Below are positions 48,230 through 50,510 of a stretch of DNA of 50,510 nt, piece by piece. Positions within the stretch are counted from its first letter, which is position 1, and each line of letters opens with the position of its first letter. The stretch is from an uncultured Alphaproteobacteria bacterium (GTDB lineage Bacteria; Pseudomonadota; Alphaproteobacteria; Rs-D84), in NCBI GenBank assembly GCA_944389465.1, contig CALXML010000007.1:1-50510 (forward strand), in the 5' to 3' direction. The notes beneath the pieces were generated by a model. That model was not told where the DNA came from and did not search any database. It saw only the letters and a program-made list of their open reading frames with translations. The translations under genes were made by a program, and so were the position numbers.

Positions 48230-49984
48230 TTATGCACGTGCACCAAATCCAATACGCTTTGACACCATGGCCGATTTACGCAACGATAATAATTCATCAA
48301 TTTTATCCGGTGTAAATTCAGTCTTTACATCTTCGCCATCATGTTCCAACAATGTGCGACGCAACAAAGCGGTTAATTCACGTTGTAATTCACGTACACC
48401 ATCTTCGGATGTATAGTTTCTGATTAAATGACGCAGTGCATTATCGTCAATTACAACATTTTCAACATTCCACCCCGTGTCATGTGCGGCACGTGCGATT
48501 AAATGTTCACGTGCAATTTGCACTTTTTCATCTTCGCTGTATCCTGCGATTTCAATTATTTCCATACGGTCCTTTAATGCGTTTGACATATTCAAACTGT
48601 TGGCGGTCGCAATGAACAAAACGTTTGACAGGTCAAAGTCAACCTCCAGATAATGGTCACGAAAAGATTTGTTTTGTTCAGGGTCCAAAATTTCCAATAA
48701 TGCAGATTCAGGGTCACCCCGCCAATCACGCCCCATTTTATCAATTTCGTCCAAAACAATCACAGGATTATTTGACTTGCAACGTTTCAGCGCATCCATA
48801 ATGCGTCCTGTTTGTGCACCAATATATGTCTTGCGATGACCACGGAAATGCGCTTCATCTGAAATTCCACCCAGCGAAATACGCTGATATTTACGTCCCA
48901 ACGCATCAGCAATAGATTTGCACAGTGATGTTTTTCCAACCCCCGGTGCCCCAACAAAGCATAAAATACTGCCCTGATTTCCACCGGTTTTTTTCATAAC
49001 AGCAATGTGTTCCAAAATGCGTTCCTTTACCGCATCCATACCAGAATGCTGGGAATCCAAAACAGCACGTGCAGCCTTTAAATCAATCGGCGCAGAATCA
49101 GATTTATTCCACGGCATTGACAATAATTCTTCCAGATAAGTTTTTAACAACCCACCTTCGTTTGACATTGGCGACATACTGCGCATACGCTTCCATTCGG
49201 ACAAAGCCTTTTCTTTTGCATCGCGTGGCATATCAGAACGTTCAATCCGCTTGCGCAGATTTTCAGTATCCATTTCGTCCCCATCACCCATTTCGTGCTG
49301 TATGGCGCGCATTTTTTCCTGTAATATAGCCTCGCGTCGGCCTTTTTCCATTTGTTGATGGATTCTGCGATTAATAGAATCTTCTATTTTTGCCGTTTCC
49401 AACATCAGATTTATTTTTTCCAATAAAATCATCAGTTTTTCACGCCACGATTGCGCACGCAATATACGCACTGCATCATCAGTGCCCATATCCAATGTTT
49501 GAATCACAGAATCAATCAAGGCCGCAATCGGATAATTTTGAATTATGGCACGTATTTTATCCATTTTAAATTTGCGCGACACAGACAATGATTGAATGTT
49601 TTCTATAACCTTGTCACGCAGGGCGATGGTTTGGTCTGATTTACTGTCGTCTGTGATTTCAATTGGCGTTGCGTCCGCCGTAAACATACCCTTTTCAATA
49701 CGTATATCGTTTAAACGCACAACATCAGTGGTGTGTACAATCGCATGCACCGCGCCATCCGGCATACGTAAAACCTGTACAATATCGCCAATTGTTCCAA
49801 TGTCATACAGTTCATCCGGCGCATCCGGATATCCCCAACTGCGTTGTGGGGTTATAACTATCTTTTTATTATCTGTGGCGGCGGCCTCTATACATGCGAC
49901 AGACAATGGCGCATCAATATATACAGGCACCGTCAAATCAGGGTGTACAATTAAATCACGAAAAGGCAAAATATAATTTCTCAT
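48230..49984 (-). CDS. lon: Lon-like AAA+ protein without the protease domain
   Basis: Lon normally unfolds and degrades misfolded proteins. This 584-aa product has the N-terminal substrate domain (L-P-F-R-D-L-I-V-H-P), the coiled-coil part (Q-E-K-M-R-A-I-Q-H-E-M-G), Walker A G-A-P-G-V-G-K-T-S, Walker B V-I-V-L-D-E-I-D-K-M, sensor A-T-A-N-S-L-N and sensor 2 G-V-R-E-L-Q-R-E-L. It ends soon after (R-I-G-F-G-A-R-A), so the Ser-Lys peptidase domain of about 200 residues is absent. tsaB starts 11 bases on, so no remnant is hidden downstream. The ATPase appears intact; an unfoldase or adaptor role without proteolysis is inferred. No Shine-Dalgarno precedes ATG 49984. Confidence 0.9.
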   Translation of the reverse strand: MRNYILPFRDLIVHPDLTVPVYIDAPLSVACIEAAATDNKKIVITPQRSWGYPDAPDELYDIGTIGDIVQVLRMPDGAVHAIVHTTDVVRLNDIRIEKGMFTADATPIEITDDSKSDQTIALRDKVIENIQSLSVSRKFKMDKIRAIIQNYPIAALIDSVIQTLDMGTDDAVRILRAQSWREKLMILLEKINLMLETAKIEDSINRRIHQQMEKGRREAILQEKMRAIQHEMGDGDEMDTENLRKRIERSDMPRDAKEKALSEWKRMRSMSPMSNEGGLLKTYLEELLSMPWNKSDSAPIDLKAARAVLDSQHSGMDAVKERILEHIAVMKKTGGNQGSILCFVGAPGVGKTSLCKSIADALGRKYQRISLGGISDEAHFRGHRKTYIGAQTGRIMDALKRCKSNNPVIVLDEIDKMGRDWRGDPESALLEILDPEQNKSFRDHYLEVDFDLSNVLFIATANSLNMSNALKDRMEIIEIAGYSEDEKVQIAREHLIARAAHDTGWNVENVVIDDNALRHLIRNYTSEDGVRELQRELTALLRRTLLEHDGEDVKTEFTPDKIDELLSLRKSAMVSKRIGFGARA

Positions 49985-49991
49985 AGTGCAT

Positions 49992-50023
49992 TTAATATAA
50001 GGATTTTTTTACAATTTTTCAAG
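49992..50023 (-). promoter_or_regulatory. lon promoter, alphaproteobacterial heat-shock type
   Basis: Minus strand CTTG (50023-50020), 18 bases, CTTATATTAA (50001-49992): fits CTTG-N17/18-CYTATNTNN. Also readable as TTGAAA-17-TATATT. Predicted start at about 49985, right at the ATG. Confidence 0.65.
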
Positions 50024-50029
50024 GACTAT

Positions 50030-50055
50030 AAAAAAGTCCCCAACGGGGACTTTCA
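50030..50055 (-). terminator. Intrinsic terminator after the 75-aa gene
   Basis: Minus strand AAAGTCCCC-gtt-GGGGACTTT followed by TTTTATA; 20 bases past the stop. Confidence 0.85.
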
Positions 50056-50075
50056 TAATCAATCGTCACAAATTA

Positions 50076-50303
50076 TTAACGACGACGACCATACCCGTTG
50101 TATTGGGCACTGTTGCTGGAACGCTTTGATAAATAGCGTGCCGCAATTAATGCCAGCCATTCAAATGCCAACATTCCCAAATAAGCCAATTTTGTGTCAA
50201 TCCCCGGAACCCAACCCAGAATGTAAACAATTTGGGCGACAAAGGAAATATATAAAATTCCAAACATTCCTGTAAAGAATACTTTTTTAACCTTTCCGAA
50301 CAT
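50076..50303 (-). CDS. Small two-helix membrane protein, 75 aa
   Basis: Not recognised. Two membrane helices (about residues 8-30, V-F-F-T-G-M-F-G-I-L-Y-I-S-F-V-A, and 39-57, A-Y-L-G-M-L-A-F-E-W-L-A-L-I-A-A) joined by a short loop G-W-V-P-G-I-D-T-K, with a basic C-terminal tail R-Y-L-S-K-R-S-S-N-S...G-R-R-R on the cytoplasmic side. Start after AAAAAGGTTAAAA, about 40 bases after the tmRNA 3' region. Monocistronic with its own terminator. Confidence 0.7.
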   Translation of the reverse strand: MFGKVKKVFFTGMFGILYISFVAQIVYILGWVPGIDTKLAYLGMLAFEWLALIAARYLSKRSSNSAQYNGYGRRR

Positions 50304-50334
50304 TTTTAACCTTTTTAGTTTATATCACAATTAT

Positions 50335-50510
50335 AAAAGCAAGTGTCGGGTTTCTGTTGACAGGCACCCGACGGCCCCGCAATATGCTGAAACGGATATA
50401 ATTAACAATTGCCAATTATATCCAACCCTTTATTAGGCAGCCATTGCAAGGCGAACGTTGTCGTTCGCAGCGATTCTATCGCCATTCAGTTTTTATTTGG
50501 CTTTTAACGA
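50335..50510 (-). ncRNA. ssrA: tmRNA (ssrA), coding part, apparently permuted; 5' side cut by window edge
   Basis: The minus strand carries a resume region GCGATAGAATC followed by GCT/GCG codons and the tag A-N-D-N-V-R-L-A-M-A-A (50468-50436), then two stop codons. A 10-bp hairpin GGATATAATT/AATTATATCC and a GTCGGGT/ACCCGAC hairpin (50372-50345) follow. There is no T-arm, acceptor stem or CCA between the tag and the next gene, so the 3' end of a conventional tmRNA is missing; this fits the alphaproteobacterial permuted gene, where the acceptor piece is encoded upstream (beyond 50510). Partner SmpB is at 12317. Confidence 0.88.

Overview
The window reads as one chromosomal segment of a small-genome, host-associated alphaproteobacterium. 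Evidence: a tmRNA gene runs off the right edge with no acceptor end (TPsiC arm, CCA) 3' of the tag, as in the circularly permuted two-piece tmRNAs of Alphaproteobacteria; dnaK and lon carry the CTTG-N18-(C/A)YTATNT promoter type known from alphaproteobacterial heat-shock genes; gene order is tight, with 1-, 4-, 10- and 16-base overlaps; and there are many secreted Cys-rich proteins resembling those of gut-associated, RF32-like alphaproteobacterial genomes (an inference from protein style, not from a phylogeny). No phage, insertion sequence or CRISPR array was found.

Housekeeping content, left to right: trpS (cut by the left edge), rpsD, lemA, an HU gene, alaS, an RNase J gene, an operon mtaB-dacA-holB-tatD-smpB-112 aa protein (all minus), rpoZ with tRNA-Ser(GGA) 7 bases behind it, a YjbR-like gene, a YbaK deacylase, an alpha/beta hydrolase, an HI0933-type flavoprotein, dnaK, rplY, rsmD/tadA (divergent, 17 bp apart), gpmI, an XRE regulator, dnaE-rsmH, tRNA(CAT), a PIF1/RecD-like helicase, lon-tsaB-rimI-362 aa protein, and the 3' part of tmRNA. 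Trans-translation is doubly represented (smpB and ssrA). Two core proteins lack a whole C-terminal domain: AlaRS has no C-Ala domain, and Lon has no protease domain although its ATPase motifs are intact.

Accessory content: secreted Cys-rich proteins at 2.6-3.3 kb, 9.7-11.3 kb, 21.0-21.7 kb, 21.9-28.7 kb (a giant of about 2260 residues) and 34.9-36.2 kb, plus a secreted protein at 36.2-38.7 kb. The last two sit downstream of a membrane protein with a CPVC motif. A palindromic repeat built on GTCATTGCGAG/CAATCC occurs three times beside the secreted-protein genes.

The most interesting signal is a structured RNA of about 155-180 nt present three times (2414-2582, 20757-20937, 44350-44504). Each copy has promoter-like boxes, a 5' hairpin, a long-range helix with compensatory changes, a core containing GAATATA(T/C)(T/A)GAATAAGCA, a GGTTGGAGG/CCTCCAACC helix that competes with an upstream CTCCA(A) segment, and an intrinsic terminator just before the next gene. 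Two copies head a duplicated cassette of two small secreted proteins (140 and 92 aa); the third heads a small helix-turn-helix gene. It has the layout of a leader or attenuator, or of a small RNA family. I do not recognise it as a described class.

Other 5' regions also look structured: a 92-nt imperfect hairpin ahead of the HU gene, three hairpins ahead of RNase J, a start-proximal terminator ahead of the 10.6-kb secreted gene, and a 10-bp hairpin ahead of rplY.
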